Positions 51,250 to 63,817 of a stretch of DNA of 64,000 nucleotides are shown here, piece by piece. The notes under the pieces are model-generated. The model saw only the letters and a list, made by a program, of their open reading frames with translations, was not told the DNA's origin and ran no database searches. Positions within the stretch are counted from its first letter, which is position 1. Each line of letters begins with the position of its first letter. The position numbers were made by a program, and so were the translations under genes. The stretch comes from Heliocidaris tuberculata (lineage: Eukaryota > Echinodermata > Echinoidea > Camarodonta > Echinometridae), in NCBI GenBank assembly GCA_025618425.1, contig CM046832.1, positions 72,490,890-72,554,889 on the forward strand, written 5' to 3'.

Positions 51250-54200
51250 TGAGTAACTTTATATATCACGCCTGATTCAACGTCCTCCTTGTGAAAAGGA
51301 AGTGGAATAACGTCCATTGAAATTTCAGGATAATCGTAATATATCTATACAAAAGTGTCATCCTCATCGTGGTGAAGAATAAATAGCTGTATGATAAAAT
51401 AATCAACGAAATGATATACATCATAATAATATTGTCTCTTTGCTCTGATATGATACCGAAATACTATCTTAATACATCCAAAATAAAAAGAGGCTCAAAA
51501 GGGAAGCATGCCATTATTATCAAGATGTCATTATTCTAGAAGAAACTATTTATGGCTGCATGTGTATGGTCATATGTTTACAAATTCATTACAACACTTG
51601 GGAGAATACAGTGCTTTGGAAAGATGAATGTACAAATCTCTGTACTCATATAATTATGTCCAAACCACTCCCTTTTGGGGTTGACGAAATGATTACTGCA
51701 TGAATCTTGGATCTATGCATGCATGGGTGCAACAAATCAGCATGATTGCGGAGTAGGATGGGTGGAGAATGCAGTGCAGGTATTATAATGAGTATTGATG
51801 GCGCCCCTGGCATTCGAAGATTCCAGGGGTATTCATTCGCATGAAGGATGGAGGGGGGGGGGGGCTGGAGAGGGACTGTCGTCATAGCAACGAAGAGGGA
51901 TTTGCCAAGAGAAATATACATGCAGAAGAGGTCCCCAATCAAAATGTTATAATTGTTATGATATATTTATAATTGATTACACAGTCTTAAGCTTTCCTCG
52001 GTCCCACCATCATCATCAAGATCACCACCACCAACATTATCATCATGATCACCACCACCATCATCGCCATCATCACCACCACCACCATCATCATCATCAT
52101 CATTATAATATCATTATCATCATCATCATCACCATCACCATCATCATTATCATCACCGTGTACACATCATTAGTGTTAGTGTTGTGATGCATGATGAACA
52201 CTATATTTTTCTTCCTTTCAACCTCTTGTTTAGATCTCACAACATTTTGCCTGTCCTCTCTAGCTTCGTTGCCACTCTCTAAAAGCTTTGCTTTGTTACA
52301 CCAAACAGTTCCCTGGTTACTCTCTTTCGTCATTAATTATCTCTCGATCTCCATCAAACATTAACAGATAAGTTTAGTTTCTAAAGTGTCGATCAATGTT
52401 GTTCGAACTGATTTTACTTCATCTCACTGATTTCATATAGGCCTACCACAATAATTATATACCAAGTCCTACAGTAAAACGACGAGGCTTACGATATCAC
52501 TCTGTCTTTTTAATCTGTATAACGAATCTGAAAACATGGAAAAGGAGTGTTGTGGAAGGGGCAGGGGGGGGGGGCGGGGTTCTGACGTCTTTTGCCACAA
52601 CTTTCTATAGTTTCTAATTTTGTGAGCGAGAAAAAAAGGAGAGTGAAATTTGGTCATTGAAATGATATGTAAACAAGATGTAAACTTACACAACAGACCA
52701 CATTGCTACCCTATGCACTATTTGACGGTTGCCCGTATATTAGCGATTTTAAAATTCTCGGGCTACAGAACCCCGGCTCACCCGCCCCCACTTTGTAATC
52801 CTCTATATGGCCGATCTCCGATCCATATACTAGTATTTCTACATACCTGACTAGCCTGAGCAACAAGGAAAGAGGATTACTAAGGAACTGGAGAATAGCA
52901 CGAATTCATGATAAAGCTTTACCCCCTCGAGATGTTCTCTCGTGAACTGAATTGCTTCAGAGTTGGGGTTGTTTTCATGGACAGGCTGAATAAACAGCAA
53001 ACCATAGAATGTCGGTGGAATTATTGAATTATTGTTTGATTTTTCATTGTGTATGATTTATCATTTCAGTTCGGGATGTCCAGACGGGTCGTGTGTTGTC
53101 CTGTGAATTGATAATAATCATAATCTAGATGATCATTTTGAACTCGGGTACCCGTTATTATATCGCAATGTTAGAATTTTAATAAAATTGTCAAACCCCC
53201 AAGCACTAATAATAGGTTTTAGTAATCTCGTTGAAAGTAAATGTATGAAAAATACTTTGTGGGGAAAAAAATCGGTCCAAAAGGTGTTAGAAAGTATTAT
53301 GGCTGATAGGCATTTGAATGTACTCTTCTAATAATGATATTAGGGATATTCGTATACAGAGATGTGAATACAATTTTTATCGTTGTTATTGAAAATTAAC
53401 ATTGATATTTGTGCACGAAGCGCTGATCATTTTGTCCAAAATTTAAGGAATTTATTTTGTTTGCAGTTTAGCCAAATGTATAACATTTTGAAATAGAATA
53501 CCTTTTCTGAGCATCTATTTTATTGCTTCGATTTATAATGTTTATTATAATTATAATTATTTATGAATACCTCACCTTTTTTTAAAATTGTATATCATAA
53601 ATCTATTGTACAGCAGTTGTATTTGGCTGATTGTACATTTTTATATAAAATAAATAGATTCATGAGGGGAATCAATGTCAAGGATTCTGTCACCGCCAAT
53701 TTGCCGTAGCGTTGTCTTGACCTATGGTCTTGACCATACCCCCCCCCCCCTCTCCTGAATGACGTACCGCTACCGCAACCTATACGATACGATAGCTCTC
53801 TGAATTTGAAAGAAGTTATAGTATAATCATATATTAGAACACTTTAAACATGTAAATTATTCCTTATTGGAGTCACAATTCAGTGATTAGAATAATAAAA
53901 TCGCAATTACATGGTAGTGAAAGCCTTATAGTGTCAAAGAAAAGGTCCGACCAGCAGAGAATCGCCATTTCAGAGAGCTATACATACATACATACATATT
54001 GATCAATATATAGAAAAAAAATACAAAACTTCAAATTATATTGTAATTAGATCGGATCGTAGTGTAACGCGGCTGGACTTTGGTTAATCCGGAGAAGTGG
54101 ATCAGTGACTGACATGAAAATGTAACAAAGCTAGTTGATTTGTATGTATGTATGAATAGCTCTCTGAAATGAAATGAATAGCGCCATCTCATTTTTAAGA

Positions 54201-54385
54201 AGTGAAGAAGACGGAAGGGGAGGGAGGGGATGAGGTAATAATAGATATTTGTTTCTTCCTGTACATAATTCAGTATGAAAGCATTAAGTTTCGTGCTTTT
54301 GATGATTATGATTATGGTGAACAAACGATACACAATAGGATGCAGGGTAAAATCAAAATTATGGGACTACTTTAAAGGAGGGGAG
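51250..54385. other. intergenic: microsatellites, no gene seen
   Basis: An (ATC)n tract runs 52007-52160. A diverged GCGAGCG-type unit lies at 52570-52800 and C/G tracts at 51853 and 53739. No exon was recognised. Confidence 0.5.
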
Positions 54386-54389
54386 GGGG

Positions 54390-54551
54390 GTAGGAGTTGT
54401 ATAGCGGTAGCGTCTACGGTCAGCTCTCTGATTGGACCCAGGTTCGAATCTCAATCACCATGGTCACGTCTTTCGGATGGTGACATTAGAGATCGGTCCC
54501 AGAAAATAATCATATTTGATTGATACACGTCTGTAAAACCACCACCACCAA
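54390..54551 (+). mobile_element. tRNA-derived SINE with (ACC)n tail
   Basis: A-box-like ATAGCGGTAGCG and B box GGTTCGAATCT (54441-54451), then TTCGGATGGTGACATTAGAG and ATCGGTCCCAG, then GTCTGTAAAACC and (ACC)n. The central GACATT...TCGGTCCC part is shared with the SINE at 36405. Confidence 0.8.
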
Positions 54552-54777
54552 CCAGTGGCGTAATGAGCCAAACAATTTGAGGGGGCTGCATGAACATAGG
54601 CAAACGTGGCCCAATTTCTGAATACTTGCGAGCGAGCGAAGCGAGCGGGAAAAAAAATCAACCTTTTTTAATGGAAATGGTATTTTGTCACAAATCTAGA
54701 CTTATATCTGGTAGGTAATTTCGATTTTTTTTCCTTTTGGAGGGGCTGCAGCCCCCCAAGCCCCCCCCCCCCCCCAG
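54552..54777. mobile_element. G-tract repeat with CAGTGGCGTAATGAG end
   Basis: The left end has CAGTGGCGTAATGAG, then TGCGAGCGAGCGAAGCGAGC, then GGGGCTGCAGCCCCCC and a C tract. The right end is not clear. Confidence 0.5.
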
Positions 54778-55299
54778 TGAACAACAAAGGATAGGGTTAC
54801 CGACATTGTACAATGTGTGCTCACTACCTTGAAACCTATACATCTTCATTTTGTTTATATCAAATTATTAATCTAATCACTATATTGGTTTCTCATCATT
54901 TGTGTGTAAAACTATAAATAACTACAAATAAACATTCCCAAGCCGTTGTTGTTTATCGTCAGTAAATTTGAACAATCCCCCTTTTTTTTCTCCTGATTTT
55001 ATTATTTTTTGGAATGATAGTCCCCCCCCCCCCCCCCCCACAAACACACACTTCCTACAATAGTACAAACATTATAGTTGTCTGTCTGGGGTAAAAATTG
55101 GTAATTTTTGAATGCCGTAGGTGTCTAGTTTATTTAGGGCTAATTTTTCAAGGGGAAATTTTTTCTTGAGGCTAGTTAGGGTAGTTGACGTTGGTCTTTA
55201 ATTATATCCAGAAGAAGGCCTACCGTACATGTAGTTGTCATTTTGTGTAACAGGATTCACTTGCAGGGGCATACCGATTTCTGCACTCTTTTTTCTTGT

Positions 55300-55580
55300 A
55301 CCGTGCGTTCATTAGGATCCGCCAATTAGTTGTCCGGGCAGGGTGTCCGGGGTGTGCGGGGTTAGTAGTACACTTGTCCGGGGTGATAACTTCATCTGTC
55401 CGTATCTATAATACGTCTATGGTCCGTATGCATTTTATGCAAGTACGTCCGTGTATTGTTCGTTGAACGCGTACGCGCGTATAGAATGCGCAGCGCATAC
55501 GCGGTGTTCAGTACGTTAGAGCTGCGACGCGTCGCGACGGGTGCTAGGGCTTTCGATAAATTGTAGTTTTATGAATAATT
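55300..55580. promoter_or_regulatory. CpG-rich block, possible promoter of the 55766 exon
   Basis: Dense CpGs including GCGTACGCGCGTATAG and GCGACGCGTCGCGACGGG in an otherwise CpG-poor neighbourhood, ending about 190 bases before the ATG at 55766. Judged by eye. Confidence 0.4.
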
Positions 55581-55765
55581 ATAATATTTCTCTTCAATTT
55601 AATTTGTCTCACCTCTGTGATTATTACTGGAGTTAGCTGTTGAGCAGGTGATTATTGGAAGGCGCTTAAAAAGTACCATAGCAATTAGTATTTAATCACG
55701 ATAACCGTCTTGGAATTCGAGCATTTGCTTGCAGTTGTCCTAGCCGAGCGTCTGGGGGAGAAACG

Positions 55766-55876
55766 ATGGCAGCGACCGTCATAAGACAAGGAGCAGGAGG
55801 AGACACAACGGATGGGGATTTGGATGTGTCGGATGCATACGATAGTATACGAGAGATTGATACGAGCAAGAAAGAG
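55766..55876 (+). CDS. candidate first coding exon (MAATVIRQGAGG...), gene unknown
   Basis: The ATG context is ACGATGG. It opens 37 codons: MAATVIRQGAGG, then an acidic stretch TTDGDLDVSDAYDSIREID, then TSKKE. The frame meets a stop soon after, but a donor GTTGGT lies at the phase-0 boundary; this donor is weak. The 300-450 bases upstream are unusually rich in CpG (55.3-55.57 kb), as at many promoters. Codon order and composition look like real coding sequence. The protein family is not recognised. Confidence 0.45.
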
Positions 55877-56361
55877 GTTGGTTAGTTAGCAGTTAGTTAT
55901 GGATAGATGCCACTCATAGGCCCTTGCCTATGTGGGACAGTGTCCAACATTCACTGTTGCAGCAATCAAAAACAGACAACAAAATTGCTCTAAGCAAGAT
56001 TTAATTTTCTTAAATTTGCTAGATTACCTGATTCATGGACTCTTACTGTGCCACAAATTAGGGGATTCAGAATTGAAAGTGACATTTCAAATAATTATTT
56101 TCCTCTCCTGTATGAATGATCTAGCCTGGAAAAAGGCCTGCTGATACACACAAAAGCTGTTGAAGCCTATTCACCCATAAAAGAGCTAGTCTGAGTACAA
56201 GGTTATCTTCAGAAGTTCAGATAAGCTTGTACATGTATAAGTGATTCACCCATAAAAGCTAGTGTGGAGTACAAGGTTATCTTCAGATAAGCTTGTATAT
56301 AAATGTATAAGTGGATAAATGCTTAAAACTGAATTTGCAGCTTGTGGCAGCTGTATAGTCA

Positions 56362-57230
56362 CGGATTGTATTTCCGAACAGCATTGTATTACCGAACGCG
56401 TGTACAGTTAAGCGCCTAAAATGGTTTTCATACGCGTGGGACTATATGGTGGTGGATCCAGTGTCCAAACACTTTTCAGAAAATCAACGATAGCAAATAA
56501 AATATCAAACGAATATCCATCAATCTTGCATAATGAATGCTCAAAGTCCTACAGAAAAAGAAGTTGATGGAATTTTAAAAAGAAAATGTAGATTTAATAC
56601 GATATTCCCTTCCGAGTGAACCCCTTCCCAACGACGTGGCACTTTGGTCCCTTGAAAAAGGTACTGTATTTCCGAACGTGTGAAACCTATGGGAAAAAGA
56701 CACAACCTCTGTTTCAATAGTGTGGTTTTCATACGCGTAATCCCACGCGTATGAAAACCCATTTTGGGCGCTTAACTGTACACGTTCGGTAATACAATCT
56801 GTTCGGAATTACAATCCTTGACTTTACGTGTATGTTCTCCACACTATTGAAGCAAAGAACACGTCAGGGTAGAAGATCATAAAATGAGGTAACAAAAAAA
56901 AAAGTAATATCTTATAACCTGCTCTCTCATCACCCCCAGTCTTCATCCCGTTGGCCCCAAATCGGGGTAGGTTGTGTCTTTTTCCCATAGATTTCATACG
57001 TTCGGTAATACAATACCTTTTTCGAGGGACCAAAACGTTGTGTCGTTGGGAAGGGGTTTGCTTGGAAGGGAATATCGTATTAAATCTAAGTTGTCTTTTT
57101 CAAATTCCATCAACTTCTTTTCTGTAGGACTTTGAGCATTCATTATGAGTTTGACAGATATTCATGTAATATTTTATTTGCTATGGTTGATTTTGTGGAA
57201 AGTGTTCGGAAATAGGGTCCACTACCATAC
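56362..57230. mobile_element. complex foldback with two interleaved inverted repeats
   Basis: Pair 1: 56362-56443 with 56736-56818 (GGATTGTATTTCCGAACAG, TTACCGAACG, ACAGTTAAGCGCC). Pair 2: 56449-56708 with 56962-57226 (GAATGCTCAAAGTCCTACAG, AGAAGTTGATGGAATT, GGGACCAAA). At the centre a perfect hairpin has arms GGTTTTCATACGCGT (56724-56759). There is no coding frame. Confidence 0.88.
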
Positions 57231-58544
57231 TGTTCTAGCCAATCACATCTTTTCTGAAGTGGAAAGACAAGTGACAATCAACAGTGACAGTTCTTATTAT
57301 TAAGTTACAACTTGTCTTTTAAGAATATGAAAGAAGAATGTTGTAATAATTAGACCTATGTGATCTTTTTTTTTTATTGGTATAATTTTATAATTTTGAC
57401 AACATATTAAATAACAACCTTTCATTGAATCATGCACTATGAGCTGATGAGTTTTGTTGAAAATTAAAATATCTGTCAAAGTTAAACTTAAGTAAACATG
57501 GTAAATGCTAGCTGTATGCTGGTAAGCTCTGTAACTTATCAATCTGGGACTGGCCACAGAGCTCTACATGGGATGCATATATTCATCCCATGTACAGCTA
57601 TGTGGCATGCAGAGAATGATAGCAACAAAAAAATCTAGATCTACACATCACCCATTCCCACGTACTGTTAGCCATGCAAACCACCTTCGGAGTTTGCTAA
57701 AGAGGTTTCCTCCCAGGCTCTACTAAAATTGTAAAAATTGAACGAATAAAAATGGAAAAAAAAACAAAAACAAAATTTGGCAGGTATAATCAGGTTTCGC
57801 CTACCTTGCACATGTATATTTGCATGAGAAATGCTGACCTCACTGTCGTAGCGCAGCGCCGGGTCGGCACTAGTCTAGCTTATGGATGCTTTGGCCGTGT
57901 ATTTTATTTATTTTGGACTTCGCACCTTACAGATATTTACACTAAAATTCACCGGAAATCATTGATGGAATACCACATGATCTTGGATAAACCTTTTTGA
58001 TACAAGGAGAACATGAGACTATACTGAACACATTATTGAATTGCTGTTGACCATAATGAAGCATCCATGGCAAAAATCATTACCGGTACTGAACTGCTGC
58101 TTACATTTATGTGATACTAGTATGCTGGAAATCCTGGGTGGTTCTGATGTGACACTTTGTGTTTGAGTTTGAGTTTATTTCTATTATTTATTTCCCCAAA
58201 TATAATTAAAATGATTGTTTAGTGCATTAAGGTACATGTACATGTAGATAGGTTGGAAACTTTATTGATGCTCAATTAAAGTCTTCATCAAACTTGACTT
58301 CTATTACAAATATGATACATGAAAGAATGTAGGAAGTGAGTATTTTTCATTGAAAATAAGAGGGCTCAGTGCATTTATCTTTTTCAAGTTAAACTAAACT
58401 TATTAATAAGCTTTCAGAATAATTCAAAAAACATTCACGTTCAAACATGTGAGTTTGTTCACTGATATGCTACAGTACATGCATGTACATGTAATTAAGC
58501 AATGAGCTTTCAAAAAGCCCCTCTGGTTTCACTCACGGAACCAT

Positions 58545-58905
58545 CACTATGTGGGGCTGTGTCAATTTCGGCGGCGATCACGACCTCTAAGTTGAAGAGG
58601 TCAAAACACCAATATAAGCAGCAAAATTTTGAGAAAATACTTCCTTCTACATTTTATATGTAGGATGATAGAATATTGGATTTCCGAGTGCCAGATTCTT
58701 CAATAGAATCTTTATCATCTTGATCAAGTGAAATTTTCAGGCTGTTTTTGGCTGGCGATCTTGCTCCTTTCCAGCACACATATGTGCTAGAGATCACACA
58801 CTTGCTATGGGAGGCAATTCCTTCTGGTATGAAGGTACAGAGTGCGAGGTTATCTGCAATACATAAGTTTGAGTGCTCTGGTTTCAAACAGCCTATCTGT
58901 TGGTA
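58545..58905 (-). repeat. dispersed repeat with short conserved frame, copy 2
   Basis: Matches 33965-34330. Here the frame stops after NILSSYI, because of small differences. Confidence 0.7.
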
Positions 58906-58929
58906 CATGTAATACCCACTGAAGCTTAG

Positions 58930-59501
58930 TTAAAGGGCAATCCAACCTTGGTAATAAGATGATTTGTATGAAAGCAGAAAAATAAGAAAAACAGGATGGT
59001 GAAAGTTTGAAAGAAATCGGACAAGGACTAAAAAAGTTATGGATGTTTGAAAAATGAGATCACTACATCTATGCGAATCTCAAATTGGCAATTTGGTGAG
59101 TCAATTGTGACATTTTTATGGACACAAAAATATCATTAATTTGCGGTTTTCTTCGAGGCGCCTTTACCCTCGGGGCCGTACTCAAAATATATTGGAGATA
59201 GCATATTGTTATAGGTCCTCATGAACGAAAAGATCCTACTGAGTAATGCATTTTGAAAAAAAGTGACATTTTAGTCATTTTGTATATTAGAGCGAATAGG
59301 GGAGTTGTCCACAGCTACATCACAGTGACATTACCTGTTCGGCCAATTTGAAATTCCCATATGCATAGTGATTACAAATTTCAAAAAATCATAACTTTCT
59401 TATTACTTGTCTGATTTCGTTCAAACTTTCACCAATCTGCTTCTCTGATTTTTCCTCTTTCTTTCAAAGCAACTTGCTATAAAGGTTGGATTTCCCTTTA
59501 A
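58930..59501. mobile_element. 572-bp TTAA-flanked MITE, complete
   Basis: The ends TTAAAGGGCAATCCAACCTT and TTAAAGGGAAATCCAACCTT (complement) are inverted, and the similarity continues inward (AAAGTTTGAAAGAAATCGGA versus its mirror). TTAA at both ends suggests a piggyBac-type mechanism. There is no ORF. Confidence 0.9.
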
Positions 59502-59899
59502 GAACTTTTTTGGGGTACATGTATCTGTATGGAAATTAACATTTGGGAAAGATGTTTTATAAGATCTACAGACAGTAGCCTACAATACCGGTTGAATATA
59601 CTTATTTTGGGGGGTAAAATGGGAATTACAATGTCTTTTTCATAATGAATAATAAAGAAGTAAATCACCAGTGAGCCTTTGATGCCATGCTACTGCGTAC
59701 ATATACATTAGCTTACAATTGGGTAGGGAACCTGTGCATTAAGATTCTACATGTATAGTGTGTTTGTGTCCATTTTTAGTAAATTTATGCAGCACTTCCC
59801 AAAGTCAGTGTGATGCTTAATGTGGATGAGATTTGAAAACAAGATTATTCAGTGAAGTATAGTGTCTCCCTATGTCAGGAAAAGACTAATCAACTTTTT

Positions 59900-60014
59900 A
59901 TCAGGCCTTCAGGAGACAACCTCATTTAGCCTTAGGTATTGTAGATTTGTAAATCAATTAGTACCTGTTTGAAATGGTGGATTGCAATAAAATCAGTCAA
60001 ACAAACAAACAAAC
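59900..60014 (+). mobile_element. retroposon 3' tail with (CAAA)n
   Basis: AATAAA (59986-59991), then TCAGT and (CAAA)n. Confidence 0.45.
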
Positions 60015-60873
60015 TTGAATTTTAATTAGAAAATAAAGAATTTTTACATATACAGTGCATCCCAGAAAAAACAATGATTTTCTAAAACAGATGCCCTTTA
60101 AGGGTTATTGTGACCAAAGTACATGTGCTTTATGACAATAATTTCTTATTTTCTATAAAGTAGAAGTACTGTAATGTCACCAGTCTTGGCACACCCTTGT
60201 ATACAGCTTTATTGCTGCAACACCATGCGTCAACTGCACTTGTCTCTGCGGAGCAAAATGAACGGATGCGATTGGCTCGCAGATATTGTACCACAATAAA
60301 TAAGGAACAACTATGCGGCGGTTTGCTTGCTGCCGATGGCGCAAAGAATGACGGCAGGCAAAGATCGTTTCCAAAGAGAATTATCAACATGGCTTTTTAT
60401 GTTCTGCTAATTTTTTTGTAAAACATGAACTTCCGCTTTCGCAGACTGAAACAAAATAAATAATATGTACCATATTTTCTGTTTTCGATGTAACAGAGCC
60501 TAGTTCCATAGATGTTGGCCAGACAAATTTTTTGCATGAAAAAATACTTTGGAAATCAATAATCTTTGCCGAGAATGCTATGCTCCAGTCTTGATGCGCC
60601 ATTCCTACAACACACAAATCATGACACAGCGCATTACACAGTGCGCAATTCCGCAAGGACAATGCGATAGCCAGATAGCTTCCTGCGTATGGTTACGTAG
60701 CGCGCTGTGTACTAAGTGAATACTTTATGCAACAGAGTGATTTATCTTAGATTATCTTTCTTTCGCAGTATTATTTGCAAAGGATGCAGCACCACTGGTG
60801 CATTGTGCGGCGACGCTGGAGCAGCAGAAGCCTCGTAGAAGCGCCGCAGTAGCGTTCGCACCGTAGAAGCAAG

Positions 60874-60923
60874 ATGCAATATTTTAGGTGGATTTTATTC
60901 ACAAGCATTTTCAACATTAAATG
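60874..60923 (+). CDS. candidate first exon encoding a signal-peptide-like leader
   Basis: The ATG opens MQYFRWILFTSIFNIK plus two bases, then the donor GTGAGT (phase 2). The peptide has a positive residue followed by a hydrophobic core, as in a secretory signal. The 5' side (60.79-60.87 kb) is GC-rich with CpGs, unlike its surroundings. No partner exon was found. The phase differs from the other three candidates, so this would be a separate gene or transcript. Confidence 0.35.
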
Positions 60924-60929
60924 GTGAGT

Positions 60930-63815
60930 GATTCTTCAACAAACATGGTAGTTTCTGAAAATTATTAATCTAAAACTGTCAAACCCCCTCCACCACTGGT
61001 GACATTACGGTATTATGCTTTCATATTTCAATTGATACCTTGATAGCATTCTTCTGTACATGCTTTACCAAGCAACATCATTTTGACAATGACATGTAAA
61101 AACCTAGTTGTGCCAGACTTTTGTAAAACCGTGAAAACGGTAGGATGACATGCGAACATGACCTACTGAGAAGATTATTTGATATTATGCTTCTTTTAAA
61201 AATGAGGGTGAAAATAATGCCCTCATCATAAAATAAAGGATGATTGAATTTTTGTTGATGGTGGGGACACATTTTGTACAGAAATGGTGGTTTCCAAACG
61301 TTATTTTTGCATTTTTTAGAACTGCAACTTCTTTAAATAACACAGCAGACAGCAAGGTGATATTAGCATAAAAATTCAGAAAATTAAAAAAAGAGTATAA
61401 AAAAACCCACCAAAAGATCAGATTTTTTTTCCACCTCAGGAGGGGCAATTTTTCCTCGCTTGAGGGATATTTATTGATTTGGGAAGATCTTTGGGTGTAC
61501 GCCCCTGCCACCACCCCCCCCGCAATAGGCATTGGCCTATGTTCTATGTAAATTATGAAATTCTAATGGGATATATCATCACACGATTAGAATCTTGTGT
61601 ATCATATCCTCTAAAGATTAAATTCCCTAATATCATGTTCTCATTTGAACGTTTTCACAGTTTTACCAATATCTGGCACAAATTGATTGTCAAAACACCA
61701 TTGCTCTGTGAAGCGTGTATGGATAAATACATTAATGTATCACTTGAAAGTATATTACTTCTTCTTTTTCAAAAACAAGGCGTAATATTCATAAGGCTCA
61801 TAGTTTGATCACAATCAGCCTTTGTTACATTGGATGCATTGTATACTACATGCATGCTGCCTTGGCGTATTGCTAACTGCTAAGTAGCTTGAGCTTTTGA
61901 TTTGACAATTAATGATCCCCACCGTCAATTGTTAATATCACCTCCCCCCCCCCCCCCAAAAAAAAAAAAAAAAAAAAAAGAAGGAAAGGATAAAATAGCT
62001 TTTAGCCTTGAGCAAGATGAGAAAGTAGGCCTATTGAAATATAAAGCTATTTTCCCATGATTGAGATTTCACTGTAACTGAGCACTACCAACCCTACATT
62101 CTCTTTTGTATTGGAAGGAGTTCATTTAGATAAATGGAACCATTTCATATTTATGCTCCCAACTTCGTTGTGAGACCGAAGTCCACCTGTCCATTTGCAT
62201 TGAAATTGATTATCCAAAATAATACAAATCACCTGCTTTTTACCCTCTACAATATGAATTTGTGTTAGTGGATAGGCAGAGATCACGGCTGGGTGCAATT
62301 GCAATGTTCTCAGTCTAGTCCATGTGCTGTCTTTTTTGTTCATGATGCTATTTTTATAGTTTGGTGTTCAGTTGCCCTCTCCTTGCCTTTGCCAGCAGGG
62401 AGTTGGAGAGAATACAGAATTGAGGACGATTAGACGCATTGAGTGACCTCGAAGTTCACTCAACAGGTGTACACTGAACGTGAAAGACTGCCTGTATAGC
62501 TGTGTAATGCACAATCTGAATTGTGTGCAGAAGTGTAATGATGTGTGTTGATCCATTGAAGACTTAAATGTCATTTTTGACAATACAATGTGTTTACAAG
62601 TGACTGAACCTTGAACCACTGTTTTATCATTCAGTTTGTCTGTGTCTTTTGTGAAATGTCAGTCGGAGTCCACTCCCTTTTCCATGAAATTTGCAGGGTT
62701 TGTGAAGGGTTCTGAAATCTGGTATTGCGATCCAAGCTTATGAAAAGAATAGTGGCAAAATGGTAACTTCTGCCATGTAGACCTAAGTGTACAACATCTA
62801 AATGTACAGTCTGTTTTGTGATGTTCTGAAATGTCTACATAATTCATTGCTTCCATTGGGAAAAAAAATCCAAATGGTTGCTCTAGATAAATCTATTCAA
62901 ACATTTATTTAGGGTAATTTTCATAAAATACCCACATGTACATGTAGACTAGATTTCCAGTCACATTTGTTGCAAAACAGTTGCAAAACTCAACAAAAAG
63001 TGATGTTAAATGATTTTTGCACCTCAACAAATAATTTGTTTCCTTTTCTTCTTGTTAAACATTCTCTATTGATCCTGTTTCTTTCCCCCTCTTCTTTCAT
63101 GTTTACATAATGATCAACCTAATCAACTATCATCTTTGATTTAGCAGAAAAATCATTGAAGTAAAAGGTACATGTAATAAGATAAGGAAAGAGATACTAG
63201 TAGCAGAGAGGAGATAAGTTAAAAGGAGTGCTTCTAATTTATGCACTCTAGTTTGTTATGTTGAACAAGCAATTCCAAAATCGTTTCAGTAAATTCCCCT
63301 TCTTGCTACCCTTGCTCTTCTTTATCAACTCAAGTAAGAGACGCATTAGGGGAAAGTCTCTTCTTCATGCTGCCCAAAGGCATGGCCGTGGGGATTTCCT
63401 GAACACATTTAAACAATTTCCTTAAGTGGGCAATACAGGGCATACAATATAAACATCCTGTAGGGAATCGTTGATAGAGAAACAACTCATCGACTGTGCT
63501 GCCTACAAGTGTAAGCTCTCCTTTAAGAATTTTCCAGCAAGAAATTATTTTATTGGCATCGATTGGCCATTTCATTTTATGTATAAATGGTTGAGAACTT
63601 GAGACCTACATCTATTTTAACTTTGTGAGAGAGATAACTAGTCATTCATGTCCACATTTGCACCTTCAGTTTAATTTGTTACTTTAAAGCGAGAAGTACA
63701 TGTAGAACAAAACAAAAAGGAGAGAGAACACAAAAAGAATGTATAGTTAGAAAAATATGATGACTATAGGCATACACTCCCTACAGGAAGTAAGAAATTA
63801 AACATTGCAGGGATT
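60930..63815. other. right-hand region: no gene recognised
   Basis: If the exon at 60874 is real, this is its intron. A C-then-A homopolymer pair lies at 61943-61979. No second exon was recognised. Confidence 0.4.
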
Positions 63816-63817
63816 GC

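Noticed and set aside
61479..61808. 109-codon plus-strand frame
   Set aside because: No recognised motif, AT-rich, no splice or promoter context.
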